Shown here in pieces: positions 8,862 through 17,684 of a DNA stretch of 64,000 nt. Under the pieces are notes generated by a model. The model had not been told where the DNA came from. It searched no databases and saw nothing but the letters and a program-made list of their open reading frames with translations. Positions within the stretch are counted from its first letter, which is position 1. Every line of letters starts with the position of its first letter. This DNA comes from Hyphomicrobiales bacterium (lineage in GTDB: Bacteria > Pseudomonadota > Alphaproteobacteria > Rhizobiales > Rhizobiaceae), in assembly GCA_900469615.1 (NCBI GenBank), contig UBYA01000021.1, forward strand, positions 1 to 64,000, given 5' to 3'. Both the position numbers and the translations under genes were made by a program.

Positions 8862-9464
8862 TTAATCGTCAGCTAGGCCCGTCCAACTTGAAGAACGAAT
8901 AAGCTTTCCATCGTCCTCGCCCGCGGCAACCGATTTGTCGAACTTTGCTTTGTAGCGTCTTATCGCATCAGCTAGCTGGTCGGCGGATACGTTTTGCAAA
9001 TGGTTTGCGTCAAAAGCAATTCTAAGCGCATCAGTTCGAGAAGCTTTTATCGGATTTGCAAGATGACGTGCGCCTTCGCTGTCATCTAAGATCAAAACGA
9101 CCTCTCTAAACAGGCGATACTGGCCGCTTGCTTCAACCTTGATACTTCTTATCGCTGCCCAAGGCAAAATTCTGAGTATAATTCCCGGTGCCGATATGCC
9201 TTCTCGCGAAACCAGCAGCACGGCCTTGTTCCAATCCATACGGGATACCGCATAAGCGGCCGCACCGCCGAAAAGAATAAACGCCGTCAGCCAAATCGAG
9301 ATGCGAATCTCGTGGTCCAACGCCTGCTCGCGAGCGGTAAGAAGCTCTATAAGCCGCAATGCTCCTTGAGAGAGCATGACACAGCAGGCGGCGGCGATGA
9401 GATAATAAAACCGCTTGGAACGGTAAACCGCAATCGTTGGGTACTCGTCAGAGTGATCGGCCAA
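8862..9464 (-). CDS. STM3941-like membrane protein of unknown function
   Basis: A 200-residue protein with two transmembrane segments (about residues 20-40 and 55-75) separated by a short loop, then a soluble domain with the pattern VSREGISAPGIILRILPWAAIRSIKVE. The layout, two N-terminal helices followed by a beta-rich PH-like domain that ends in an amphipathic helix, matches the STM3941 family, whose role is unknown. Base composition is visibly more AT-rich than the flanking genes, which may indicate acquisition. The polar C-terminal tail (AAGEDDGKLIRSSS region) is unstructured. Confidence 0.65.
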   Translation of the reverse strand: MADHSDEYPTIAVYRSKRFYYLIAAACCVMLSQGALRLIELLTAREQALDHEIRISIWLTAFILFGGAAAYAVSRMDWNKAVLLVSREGISAPGIILRILPWAAIRSIKVEASGQYRLFREVVLILDDSEGARHLANPIKASRTDALRIAFDANHLQNVSADQLADAIRRYKAKFDKSVAAGEDDGKLIRSSSWTGLADD

Positions 9465-9557
9465 ACATCAAACTCCAGGATATCTGCCTTATTTTAAGGA
9501 TGAGTTGGCGTCATATGCGCAAAATTATCAAATCAGCCAAACGCGGACAGGTTGAAT

Positions 9558-10031
9558 TCATAACCAGCGGCGCGTGCGCTTGCAGTAAAACTCGAACTCA
9601 CAGCCGAAACGCGAGAGGAGATGCATTTCCTCGTGGCGGATGACGAGCAAGGTCGTCAACGCGGCTGCTGCTGCCGCCATTGCGACGAACCATAGATTGT
9701 CGATGAGCAAGCCCAGGCCCGCCGTCAGCAGGGTATAGCCGAGGTAGGTCGGATTGCGCGTAAAGCGAAAAGGGCCTGTCGTCACCAGATGCGCGGTGCA
9801 GCGTTGGGTCAGCACGGTCGTCCGCCTCTCCAGCAGCGTTTTGACGGCCCAAACGTTCAACGTCACCGCGATGGCGGTGAGGATCGCTCCGACGACCCAG
9901 CAGGCGAGTGCCCAGATGAAGGGCAGAGGCAACGGATACCACCGCTGGACAGACAGCGCCGCGATGACGGCAAGGCTATAAATCAACGGCGGCCACGGAA
10001 AACTCAGCGACTTCGAACGATAGGCATTCAT
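9558..10031 (-). CDS. Isoprenylcysteine carboxyl methyltransferase-family membrane protein
   Basis: A 157-residue integral membrane protein with four to five hydrophobic helices and the ICMT/PEMT signature: GPFRFTRNPTYLGYTLL around residues 105-120, and EEMHLLSRFGCEFEFYCKRT close to the C terminus. This group uses S-adenosylmethionine to methylate membrane-embedded substrates. The actual substrate in bacteria without prenylated CaaX proteins is unknown. It lies 12 nt after the end of the DUF1624 gene in the same direction, so the two are probably co-transcribed. Confidence 0.85.
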   Translation of the reverse strand: MNAYRSKSLSFPWPPLIYSLAVIAALSVQRWYPLPLPFIWALACWVVGAILTAIAVTLNVWAVKTLLERRTTVLTQRCTAHLVTTGPFRFTRNPTYLGYTLLTAGLGLLIDNLWFVAMAAAAAALTTLLVIRHEEMHLLSRFGCEFEFYCKRTRRWL

Positions 10032-10043
10032 GGAATAACCCTG

Positions 10044-11033
10044 TCATTGCGCTTGTTCCGTGCATTGTATCGCGATTCGGCTTATGCGTTCATCGCTATC
10101 TGCCTTGATCGCCCCGGATTCCAGGGGCTTGAACAGATCCTGGGCCTGCAACTTGTCGAGCGTGCATTGGCAGAAACTGCGGCACATGGCTTCGCTGCCC
10201 GACTGCGTGCAGGACGCTACACATTGCCTGATATAGCCGACGGCCGGATCCTGCTGTGGAGCCGGCGCGACCAGAGAGAGAAGATAGACCAGGCCGAACA
10301 GGACCGGCTGGTGAAGCAGATAGAAGATCAGGCTGTGGCGGCCGGCGCGGGCAATGAGATTGCGACCGGAACCGAATTTCGCCAGGCGCTGCAGCCAGCC
10401 GAGCGATGTGGCCAGTTGCGCGATGCCCAAGCCGAACAGGAATGGCGCCAGCCATGGGAAGAGAGGCACGTAGTCGTTCGAGCGCTGGATGTTTTCCGAC
10501 AGCCCAACCCACCAGAGCCATGGGACATCGAAGAATGTCGAGTGCAGCGACAGAGGCGCAATGACATTGTCGACGACGATACCGACCGCAAGCAGTGCTG
10601 CGATCAGAAGCGTGGCGAAGGCCGGCAGGCGCAGGAACAGGAGCCCGATGAGGCTCGCTGCGGCGATGCTGTGCAGAATGCCGAAGAATATCCATTCGTC
10701 GCGCATGCCGATGAAGGTGACGAGCGAGATTGCCGCGGCCGCGGCGACGATCATGCCCAGCCTTCGCCAATAGGAGCGCCAGCGGATTTCCGGCGTATTG
10801 GCGAGTACGAGGCTGAAGCCGGCCAGGAACAGGAAGGTGCTGGCGATGGCGCGGGCGTAAAATTTCAGCCAGCCGGTTTCGGCCGTGCCAGAATCGAGAT
10901 AGCCGAAAAATTCGAAATCCCAGGTGCAGTGATAGCTTGCCATCGCCAGCAGGGCGAGGCCGCGCGCCGTATCCAGAATGCCGATGCGAGGCGGCTTTGG
11001 ATGTGCATCGGCGCTCTCGGCGATGGCGGCCAT
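10044..11033 (-). CDS. DUF1624 (heparan-alpha-glucosaminide acetyltransferase-like) membrane protein
   Basis: A 329-residue multi-spanning inner-membrane protein. The family signature is at the N terminus (RIGILDTARGLALLAMASYH, then FLFLAGFSL), followed by about eight helices and the conserved RHSLIFYLLHQPVLFG stretch. Homologues are predicted acyltransferases. Unlike the membrane core, the last 60 residues are soluble and contain six cysteines (C-x3-C, C-x3-C-x-C and a final C near IQCTEQ), so a separate cysteine-rich tail is appended. Acceptor and donor are unknown. Confidence 0.85.
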   Translation of the reverse strand: MAAIAESADAHPKPPRIGILDTARGLALLAMASYHCTWDFEFFGYLDSGTAETGWLKFYARAIASTFLFLAGFSLVLANTPEIRWRSYWRRLGMIVAAAAAISLVTFIGMRDEWIFFGILHSIAAASLIGLLFLRLPAFATLLIAALLAVGIVVDNVIAPLSLHSTFFDVPWLWWVGLSENIQRSNDYVPLFPWLAPFLFGLGIAQLATSLGWLQRLAKFGSGRNLIARAGRHSLIFYLLHQPVLFGLVYLLSLVAPAPQQDPAVGYIRQCVASCTQSGSEAMCRSFCQCTLDKLQAQDLFKPLESGAIKADSDERISRIAIQCTEQAQ

Positions 11034-11094
11034 TACTGGGTCCTTCCAGGCATGAACTCAAATCTTGCACGCCGATGCAGCCGACGCGGCCTTG

Positions 11095-11787
11095 TCATTG
11101 CATATCGCCATCCATGATGGCCAGACGAGCATCCGAAAAAAACTGTCGGCGAATCAATACGACGATGATGAAGATCGTCGTCGCCATGAAGACATAGGGG
11201 CTGAGAAACCAGCCGAGATAGCCGATCGACAGGAAGATCGCCCTCAGGCCGGCATTGAAATTGCGCGCGGCGATGACATTCATGCGTACCACGCGCTCCG
11301 CGGCTCGTTCGGCGCCGAGCGGGTCAAGGATGGCTTCCTCGCGCATCGGCAGCGAGCCGAAGAGGATCGTGCAATAGTTGAACAGCCGATAGGCCCAGCC
11401 GAATTTGAAGAAGGCATAGCCGAAGAGGCAGGCAAGCCCGGCCACCTTGATCTCGAAGGCCGTGCGGCCGCTGTTGAAGACGAAGGGCAGATCGGAGAAA
11501 AAGGCGTTGACCTTGTCGGTGGCACCAAGCAGAGCGAAGCAGCTGCCGATGGCGAAGATCGAGGTGGAGGCGAAGAAGCCCGTGCCGTTCTGCAGCCCGG
11601 AGAGGATCTGCGTGTCGATCATCTTCAGGTCGCGGCGCAGCGAATTGTAGATCCATTCCCGCCGGCGCTCGTTCATCGCCCGCGTCAGGCTGGTGCGATT
11701 GAAGAAGCTGGCGCTGCTGACGATCCAGTTCAGCGCGATCCAGAGAAGAATGAATAGGGCGAGGGCGACATAGTCGGCAGTCGTCAT
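11095..11787 (-). CDS. DUF599 family membrane protein
   Basis: A 230-residue protein with an N-terminal helix (MTTADYVALALFILLWIALN), a conserved cytoplasmic loop carrying MNERRREWIYNSLRRD, and further helices in the second half. This is the layout of DUF599, a family of bacterial membrane proteins without an established function. The start was taken at the ATG of MTTADY, with GGAG about 11 bases upstream. An in-frame ATG 20 codons earlier gives an unlikely hydrophilic leader. The neighbouring genes give no functional clue. Confidence 0.8.
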   Translation of the reverse strand: MTTADYVALALFILLWIALNWIVSSASFFNRTSLTRAMNERRREWIYNSLRRDLKMIDTQILSGLQNGTGFFASTSIFAIGSCFALLGATDKVNAFFSDLPFVFNSGRTAFEIKVAGLACLFGYAFFKFGWAYRLFNYCTILFGSLPMREEAILDPLGAERAAERVVRMNVIAARNFNAGLRAIFLSIGYLGWFLSPYVFMATTIFIIVVLIRRQFFSDARLAIMDGDMQ

Positions 11788-11986
11788 AAAGGCAGATTCT
11801 CCAGATCGATCCGATGCGGACTCTATCGCAGGATGGGCGGCGCGCAATGGCCTTCTGTTTGCGTCCCCGAATGGCTATATGTAATGTCGCTGCCATGAAA
11901 TCCGATGTCGGCCAATCACCGTGCAAGCTTGCCTCGATAGCGTAGCCTTACCGGAAATCGATTTGCCTGGGAGGCACCAAATATCC

Positions 11987-13396
11987 ATGTTTCTTTCAGT
12001 TTTCGATGTGTTCAAGATCGGTGTGGGCCCCTCCAGCTCGCATACGATGGGGCCGATGTCGGCGGCGAATCGCTTCCTGGATCTGCTGCTGTCGAACGAG
12101 TGGCCGCGCCCGTCTTCGAATGTGCATGTCGCTTCGATCAAGGTCAGCCTGCATGGTTCGCTCGCCCACACGGGTATCGGCCACGGCACGGGCAGGGCGG
12201 TCGTTCTCGGCCTGATGGGCGAAAGGCCCGATAGCGTCGATCCCGACCATATGGACGGTATCATCGACGAGGTCGAGCGCAGCGGGCGCATCACGCCGCC
12301 GGGCCATCCGGGATACCAGTTCCAGCCGAAGACCGACCTCATCTTCGACAAGAAGGTGCCGCTGCCGGGCCACGCCAACGGCATGAGCTTCTCCGCCTTC
12401 GACAAGGACGAGCGCCTGCTGGTCAAGCGCATCTATTATTCCGTCGGCGGCGGTTTCGTCGTCACCGATACGGAGCTGGAGCAGATGCGGGCCGACAAGA
12501 AGAAGCCGGCCGCGGCAGGCTCGCGCGTTCCTTTCCCCTTTGCCAGCGCCAAGCAGATGCTCGAAATGTCCGAGCGCTCGGGTCTCTCGATTGCACAGAT
12601 GAAGCGCGCCAATGAGGAGACTCATATGAGCGCCGAAGAGCTGGATGCCGGCCTCGATCGCATCTGGTCGGCCATGAGCAGCTGCATCGATCGCGGCCTC
12701 AAGGTCGACGGCATCATGCCCGGCGGGCTGAAGGTGCGCAGGCGTGCACGCGCAATTCATGACAAGCTTCAGGAAGAATGGCGCAGCAACCGTATCAATC
12801 CGTTGCTCGCCAACGACTGGCTCAGCGTCTACGCCATGGCCGTCAACGAGGAGAATGCGGCCGGCGGACGCGTGGTGACGGCACCGACCAATGGCGCAGC
12901 CGGCGTCATTCCGGCAACGATCCGCTATTACCAGCATTTCCATGAGGATTGGGATCAGGACGGCATTCGCAACTATCTGCTGACGGCCGCTGCCGTGGGC
13001 GGCATCATCAAGCACAATGCCTCGATTTCCGGTGCCGAAGTCGGCTGTCAGGGCGAGGTGGGCTCGGCAGCCGCGATGGCGGCCGCGGGGCTTGCCGCCG
13101 TCATGGGCGCGACGCCGGAGCAGATCGAGAACGCGGCCGAAATCGCGCTGGAGCATCATCTCGGCATGACGTGCGACCCGATCGCCGGTCTCGTGCAGGT
13201 GCCGTGCATCGAGCGGAATGCTCTTGGCGCGGTCAAGGCCGTCACGGCTGCTTCGCTTGCGATCAAGGGCGACGGCCAGCATTTCGTGCCGCTCGACGCC
13301 TGCATCGAGACCATGCGCCAGACGGGCTACGACATGAGCGAAAAATACAAGGAAACCTCGACCGGCGGGCTTGCCGTGAATGTCGTGGAATGCTGA
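11987..13396 (+). CDS. sdaA: L-serine ammonia-lyase (iron-sulfur type)
   Basis: A 469-residue single-chain enzyme that deaminates L-serine to pyruvate and ammonia with a [4Fe-4S] cluster. The N-terminal beta domain carries VFDVFKIGVGPSSSHTMGPM. The C-terminal alpha domain contains TAPTNGAAGVIPATIRYY, the cluster-binding SISGAEVGCQGEVGSA and MTCDPIAGLVQVPCIERN cysteines, and terminates in VVEC, as family members do. Length equals that of E. coli SdaA plus a few residues. The ATG of MFLSVFD is preferred, with GGGAGG about 12 bases upstream. It is divergent from the DUF599 gene. Confidence 0.95.
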   Translation: MFLSVFDVFKIGVGPSSSHTMGPMSAANRFLDLLLSNEWPRPSSNVHVASIKVSLHGSLAHTGIGHGTGRAVVLGLMGERPDSVDPDHMDGIIDEVERSGRITPPGHPGYQFQPKTDLIFDKKVPLPGHANGMSFSAFDKDERLLVKRIYYSVGGGFVVTDTELEQMRADKKKPAAAGSRVPFPFASAKQMLEMSERSGLSIAQMKRANEETHMSAEELDAGLDRIWSAMSSCIDRGLKVDGIMPGGLKVRRRARAIHDKLQEEWRSNRINPLLANDWLSVYAMAVNEENAAGGRVVTAPTNGAAGVIPATIRYYQHFHEDWDQDGIRNYLLTAAAVGGIIKHNASISGAEVGCQGEVGSAAAMAAAGLAAVMGATPEQIENAAEIALEHHLGMTCDPIAGLVQVPCIERNALGAVKAVTAASLAIKGDGQHFVPLDACIETMRQTGYDMSEKYKETSTGGLAVNVVEC

Positions 13397-13454
13397 GTGT
13401 GGACGCCTGATCTAAAAGCTTGACGCTGCCGGCCAAAAGGACTTCAACGGCACT

Positions 13455-13889
13455 ATGGCTTTGCATCTCATCAAATTGTGCGTCGGCGCGGATTCGATAG
13501 AGGATCTGCGCGAGTGGGTTTCCGAGCGGGCGATGAACGCCATTGCCGCCGGGTTGGAGCCGCATACGACCCATACGACACGCATGGTGCCGAAGCGAAT
13601 GGAGGAACTGCTGGATGGCGGTTCGCTTTATTGGGTGATCAAGGGGCAGGTGCAGGCGCGGCAGAAGCTGCTTGGAATAGAGACCTTCACCGATGCCGAG
13701 GGTATTCAACGCTGCCGGTTGATCCTCGACCCGAGCGTCGTGGAAACGAGCGGCCAGCCGAAGCGTCCCTTTCAGGGGTGGCGCTATCTGCCGCCGGAGG
13801 ATGCGCCGCGCGATCTCGACAGTCTCGGGGGCGCTGCCGAAATGCCCGCCGACCTGCGGCGGGAACTTTCCGAACTCGGACTGCTGTAA
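13455..13889 (+). CDS. DUF1489 family protein
   Basis: A 144-residue soluble protein conserved in alphaproteobacteria. Family marks are the start MALHLIKLCVGADSIEDL, TRMVPKRMEELLDGGSLYWVIKG in the middle, and RPFQGWRYLPPEDAPRDL near the C terminus. No biochemical function is established. It lies 58 nt after sdaA in the same direction, so co-transcription is possible, although a CTTGAC hexamer in the gap could give it its own promoter. Confidence 0.85.
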   Translation: MALHLIKLCVGADSIEDLREWVSERAMNAIAAGLEPHTTHTTRMVPKRMEELLDGGSLYWVIKGQVQARQKLLGIETFTDAEGIQRCRLILDPSVVETSGQPKRPFQGWRYLPPEDAPRDLDSLGGAAEMPADLRRELSELGLL

Positions 13890-13898
13890 AACGGCCTC

Positions 13899-13938
13899 TT
13901 AAAACAATTCAATTTTCTGTCCCATGCAGTTGTTTTAA
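13899..13938. repeat. AT-rich inverted repeat
   Basis: TTAAAACAA (13899-13907) and TTGTTTTAA (13930-13938) are perfect inverted repeats 22 bases apart, with inner CTG/CAG complementarity and AAAAA after the second arm. It sits between two converging genes and may act as a weak bidirectional terminator. Confidence 0.4.
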
Positions 13939-13982
13939 AAAACTTATTTGCGGGACATCGCTGTGAAGCTCACTGGAACTTT

Positions 13983-14258
13983 CTAGCGCAATCGTATCAT
14001 GATCGGCGCCCGTCCGGTCGGAGCCGTTATATGCAGGTGGATGTGCGCTTCAGGCTGCGAGTAGCGCCAGGCGCGCGCACCGTGGCAAAGCAGGATGCCG
14101 ATCAGGTCTTTCGTCTTGTTGCGCGAGCGCGAGCGGCTGAGACCGAGGTCCGCCAGCCGCATTGCTGCTTCGTGCAGCGGATGAAGAGCAAAGCTCTTCG
14201 GTTTCATCTTGCCCCCGCTATCGAGCGAGAAACCGGGAAAGTTCTCGTTCATTGCCAT
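13983..14258 (-). CDS. Possible small basic protein, unknown
   Basis: A frame of 91 codons begins MAMNENFPGFSLDSGGKMKP and continues into a basic sequence with HPLHEAAMRLADLGLSRSRSR and a hydrophobic ICH-rich end. The ribosome-binding site is poor (GGGGTTTTGAA). An internal ATG at residue 18 (MKPKSFALHP) is an alternative start. I recognise no family. It is kept because nothing else occupies the interval and its amino acid composition is protein-like; it may be spurious. Confidence 0.35.
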   Translation of the reverse strand: MAMNENFPGFSLDSGGKMKPKSFALHPLHEAAMRLADLGLSRSRSRNKTKDLIGILLCHGARAWRYSQPEAHIHLHITAPTGRAPIMIRLR

Positions 14259-14388
14259 TTCAAAACCCCGTACACGTTACAAACTCAGGGCCGGCCCGTT
14301 TGACATTCGGGACCGGAGAGCCGGGCACCATCGAGAGAAGCCCGACCCATTCTCAAGTCTTGCGGCGATAAAGACCTCCGCCGCATTC

Positions 14389-15861
14389 TTATTCCATGCT
14401 CGCCCAGCACTTTACGCCGGCTCGCTTGAGCGCCTTGCAGGCCTTGATCGCATCGTTCTGGTCTTCGAAGCCGCCGAAACGGGCACGGAAGCCGCCATCG
14501 AAGGCGACGGCATAGGGCTTGGCAGAGCGCAGGGCCTTGCCCCCCTTGCTCTTTGCCGTATCGAGCAGGTCGGTTGCGCCATTCTTGCTGGAGGAAACGC
14601 CGATCTGAACGACCCAGCCGGTCGGTCCGCGCTCGGTCTTGGCAGCCTTTGCCGCTTTTTCAGACTTCTCCGCCCGCTGCAGCTTGACGAGCTTCGTATC
14701 GCTTTTGGACGTGGATGCGGTCGTCACGGTATCGATTTCGGTCTCGTCGTCCGCGACCTCATCGGAAGCGGGCCGCTGAACAGGCTTTGCCGAAAGCAAC
14801 GGGTTGGCCGATTGAGGCGTCACGGCTGCGAACGCCGCCATGCTGGAGGGCCGGGCATCGGCCACTTCCGTCGGCTGGTCATTCCTGACTTTGGCGCGGC
14901 TGATGTCGGCCATGCGTGCGCTTGCAGCCTGGAGATTGGGTGCCGTGGCTGGCGTCTGCGCGATGACATTGGTCGCGATATGCTTCGTCGACGCCAGCGG
15001 AAGATAGGCCGCGATCAGCTTGCGCATCTGGTTGTCGCGGGCCGGCGTGGACGCGCCGCCGAGGACGACGCCGACGATGGAACGTCCATCGACCTTGACC
15101 GAGGTCGCGAGATTGTAGCCGGCAGCGCGGGTGTAACCGGTCTTGATGCCATCGACGCCGCGAACCGAACCGATCAGATGGTTGTGGCCCGGTATGACGC
15201 GACTGCCGAGCCGAAAGCTCGTTTCGGAAAAGAAGCCGTAATATTGCGGAAAGTGCTCGCGCAGGGCGATACCGAGGCGAGCCTGGTCGCGCGCCGTCGT
15301 CATTTGCGCCGTGTTCGGCAGGCCGTTCGGATTGCGATAGGTCGTGCGCGTCATGCCGAGCGCGCGGGCCTTGTCGTTCATCATGCGGGCGAAGCTTTCC
15401 TCCGAGCCGCCAAGCATTTCGCCAAGCGCCATGGCGGCATCATTGGCGGACTTGGTGACGATGCCGAGGATCGCTTCGCGCACGGTCACGGAACGCCCGG
15501 CGCCGATTCCGAGCTTCGTCGGCGCCTGCGCGGCGGCATTCCGGGAGAACACGACGGGAGTATCGAGCGTGATGCGTCCGGCCTCAAGCGCCTCGAAGGT
15601 CAGGTAGACCGTCATCATCTTGGTCAGCGAGGCGGGGTAATGGAGCGTGTCGGCGTTTTCGCTATAAAGGACATTGCCCGTATTGGCGTCGATGACGATG
15701 CCGGCATATTTCGGCCCGGCAGCGCTGGCATCGACGACAGTCACGGTAATCGTCGCCGCCGCGATCGAAAAACCAATAAGCGCTCTCGCCAGAATCTTAC
15801 CGGTTTGAGACGACGAAACGGAAAGAATTGATCTGGACACTAAATCACTCTCTGCTTGCAT
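14389..15861 (-). CDS. D-alanyl-D-alanine carboxypeptidase (S11) with C-terminal SPOR domain
   Basis: A 490-residue periplasmic penicillin-binding protein that trims the terminal D-Ala from peptidoglycan stem peptides. After a signal/anchor segment (ALIGFSIAAATITVTVVDAS), the catalytic domain shows all three active-site motifs: S-x-x-K in YPASLTKMMTVYL, S-x-N in SANDAAMALGE, and KTG in DGIKTGYTRAAGYN. A Pro/Ala/Thr/Lys-rich linker follows, and residues about 410-490 form a SPOR domain (WVVQIGVSSSKNGATDLL ... ARFGGFEDQNDAIKACK), which binds denuded glycan strands at division sites. Fusion to SPOR is common in alphaproteobacterial DacF-like enzymes and suggests a septal role. Confidence 0.92.
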   Translation of the reverse strand: MQAESDLVSRSILSVSSSQTGKILARALIGFSIAAATITVTVVDASAAGPKYAGIVIDANTGNVLYSENADTLHYPASLTKMMTVYLTFEALEAGRITLDTPVVFSRNAAAQAPTKLGIGAGRSVTVREAILGIVTKSANDAAMALGEMLGGSEESFARMMNDKARALGMTRTTYRNPNGLPNTAQMTTARDQARLGIALREHFPQYYGFFSETSFRLGSRVIPGHNHLIGSVRGVDGIKTGYTRAAGYNLATSVKVDGRSIVGVVLGGASTPARDNQMRKLIAAYLPLASTKHIATNVIAQTPATAPNLQAASARMADISRAKVRNDQPTEVADARPSSMAAFAAVTPQSANPLLSAKPVQRPASDEVADDETEIDTVTTASTSKSDTKLVKLQRAEKSEKAAKAAKTERGPTGWVVQIGVSSSKNGATDLLDTAKSKGGKALRSAKPYAVAFDGGFRARFGGFEDQNDAIKACKALKRAGVKCWASME

Positions 15862-15978
15862 TTACATTCTCGATGATCCGGTCGCCGCCTCCATGAACGC
15901 CCGTTGCGTTCAACAGTAAGGGCTTAGCGTTACCAATCGGTTTATGATGAACAGTTGGTTTCAGGTTTCTGCGCCATT

Positions 15979-16749
15979 TTAGCGGCCGCCCGCAGCAGTC
16001 GCCGCCGGGGCGATGTTATCCACAAGGCGTGTCTCGATGAAACTCCGGACGGCAGCGTCCATGGCGCGCCAGTCCCCGAGCTGATTGCTGGAAAAGCGGT
16101 AGAGAACGCTCAAATCCTTGCCGATTTTCACGTCCCTCTGGCAGTCGCCGCTGGTCGCTTGCGCCGGCGAGGCGGGAAGGAGGCAGCGTACGGCATAATC
16201 GGGTTCACCGGGCCGTGGCGCCGTCAAAAGCACTTCGCCGTTATAGCCGGCATCCGCGCGCAGCCGATGCGCGGTCAGCCCGAAGGGACCGGAATAGGCG
16301 GCGCCATCCATCAGCTGCGAATAGATCGGTCCGAGCCGGCCGGACATATCGCGCGACATCGTGCTCTGGGTGATTTGCAGGAAAATCAGCGAGGACGACT
16401 GGGAAATGTCGTCGAACCGCATCCGGTCGGCTTCGCTGTAACCCTGCATTTGCGGCCAGGTCAGATAGAGATCGACGCGCTCGGCCGTGCCGTCCGTACG
16501 CTCGCTGGGGAAGCGGATGGTGTTTGCGGTCAAACGCATCGTGTCTTCGCCGATCGTCACGGTGATAGGCCTGGTGCTGCCCGTATGGCCCGCCAGGGAG
16601 ATTTTCTCGCCAAGCCAATGGCCGCCGACAGATATGGCAACGGTGAGGGCTGCCAGAACGGCAACACCTGCCGTGAGCCGATAGACAAAGCCGCTGGAGA
16701 TCAGCGGCCTTTCTTCGATCATCGAGGCGGATGACATGGGAGAAGCCAT
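15979..16749 (-). CDS. Conserved Rhizobiales membrane-anchored protein, unknown function
   Basis: A 256-residue protein with one transmembrane helix at about residues 20-45 (FVYRLTAGVAVLAALTVAIS) and a large periplasmic part containing two conserved cysteines (RCLLPAS and SGDCQRDV), consistent with a disulfide. Recurrent motifs include NTIRFPSERTDG, VDLYLTWPQMQGYS, and RFSSNQLGDWRAMD, which I associate with an uncharacterised protein common in Rhizobium. The start is set at MASPMSSAS with AAGG upstream; earlier in-frame codons look non-coding. A CtrA-type box about 110 bp upstream suggests cell-cycle control. Confidence 0.75.
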   Translation of the reverse strand: MASPMSSASMIEERPLISSGFVYRLTAGVAVLAALTVAISVGGHWLGEKISLAGHTGSTRPITVTIGEDTMRLTANTIRFPSERTDGTAERVDLYLTWPQMQGYSEADRMRFDDISQSSSLIFLQITQSTMSRDMSGRLGPIYSQLMDGAAYSGPFGLTAHRLRADAGYNGEVLLTAPRPGEPDYAVRCLLPASPAQATSGDCQRDVKIGKDLSVLYRFSSNQLGDWRAMDAAVRSFIETRLVDNIAPAATAAGGR

Positions 16750-16857
16750 ACTCTTGCCTTCATTTCCTTCCGCTCCGGCCGCCATCGTCGATGGTAAAGC
16801 CGCGCGGCATCTGACTTTTTTGAGTCTCGCTGGAAACGATGATTGGCGCCGCAATGG

Positions 16858-16872
16858 TTAACCGACGATTAA
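16858..16872 (-). promoter_or_regulatory. CtrA-type binding box TTAA-N7-TTAA
   Basis: On the minus strand the site reads TTAA-TCGTCGG-TTAAC, an exact match to the alphaproteobacterial CtrA consensus. It lies 109 bp upstream of the start at 16749, in a typical promoter position. A related degenerate site (TTAA-N7-TAAG) occurs at about 16904-16918. Confidence 0.55.
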
Positions 16873-16950
16873 ATATAGATCGCAAGCCATGCTAATGGCG
16901 CACTTAATTCGCGCTAAGTTTCCGGCGGCCGCTTTGAGGAGTGTCGCTCA

Positions 16951-16989
16951 ACGAAAAAGAGCCGTTCCCCGGGACAGAGGGAACGGCTC
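16951..16989 (-). terminator. Rho-independent terminator downstream of the BTLCP gene
   Basis: An 11-bp perfect stem (GAGCCGTTCCC/GGGAACGGCTC) with a 9-base loop is followed on the minus strand by TTTTTCGTT. It lies about 90 nt past the stop codon of the transglutaminase-like gene. Confidence 0.88.
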
Positions 16990-17078
16990 AAAGGCACCGG
17001 CCTGGACAGAAATCAGGGGACGAGACCGGGCCTCTGACTTCGATCGCCGGCACTAGGTGGCCGACGATCGTATGACGC

Positions 17079-17684
17079 TTATTTCAGGCTGCCGACCGCA
17101 ACGGCGCGTCCGTCCTGGATCTTGACCCAGCGAGCCGGATTGTCCGCGGACTGGCGCTTGAGGAAGGTGTATTCGGTCTCGGACCAGAGCTTCACCTTGT
17201 TGCGCATGTTGTCGAGGACGAAATCGCCGCGATCCGTGCGGACGGTCAGAACGGCATGGCCTTCGCCGTTCGGCTGCAGCACGACGGTCATGAGCAGATC
17301 GGAGGGAGAGAAGCCCGCATCGATCAATTCCTTGCGCTTCAGCAGCGCGAAATCTTCGCAGTCGCCGGCCGTGGTCGGGATGGCCCATTTTTCCTCGACG
17401 CCGTAGAGTTCCATGTCGGTCATCGGCTTGATGGTGGTGTTGACCGTATAATTGATCTGCAGAATCGTCTTCCAGCTATCCTGGCTGAGGATGATCGGAC
17501 CGGCGTCGCCGCCGGTATAGGCGCACTCGCGCGGATTTTCCCTGCAGAATTCATAGTGACCGATCGGAGGAGCCGCGTCGCCGGTGATCGTCATATTGGC
17601 GGGCGCGGCCTGAGCGACGCCGAAGAGGCCAAGAGTGGAAAGTGCCAGAGCGGCGCAGCCGCGAAGTACGGATTGAAAATTCAT
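17079..17684 (-). CDS. Bacterial transglutaminase-like cysteine proteinase (BTLCP)
   Basis: A 201-residue exported protein. Residues 1-26 are a signal peptide (MNFQSVLRGCAALALSTLGL ... AQAA). The mature domain has the papain-like triad of the BTLCP family: Cys in TTAGDCEDFALLKR, His in EGHAVLTVRT, and Asp in DFVLDNMRN. Two further cysteines (EFCRENPRECAY) probably form a disulfide. In other bacteria, LapG-type members cleave surface adhesins, but this one lacks the neighbouring LapD gene, so the substrate is unknown. Confidence 0.88.
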   Translation of the reverse strand: MNFQSVLRGCAALALSTLGLFGVAQAAPANMTITGDAAPPIGHYEFCRENPRECAYTGGDAGPIILSQDSWKTILQINYTVNTTIKPMTDMELYGVEEKWAIPTTAGDCEDFALLKRKELIDAGFSPSDLLMTVVLQPNGEGHAVLTVRTDRGDFVLDNMRNKVKLWSETEYTFLKRQSADNPARWVKIQDGRAVAVGSLK

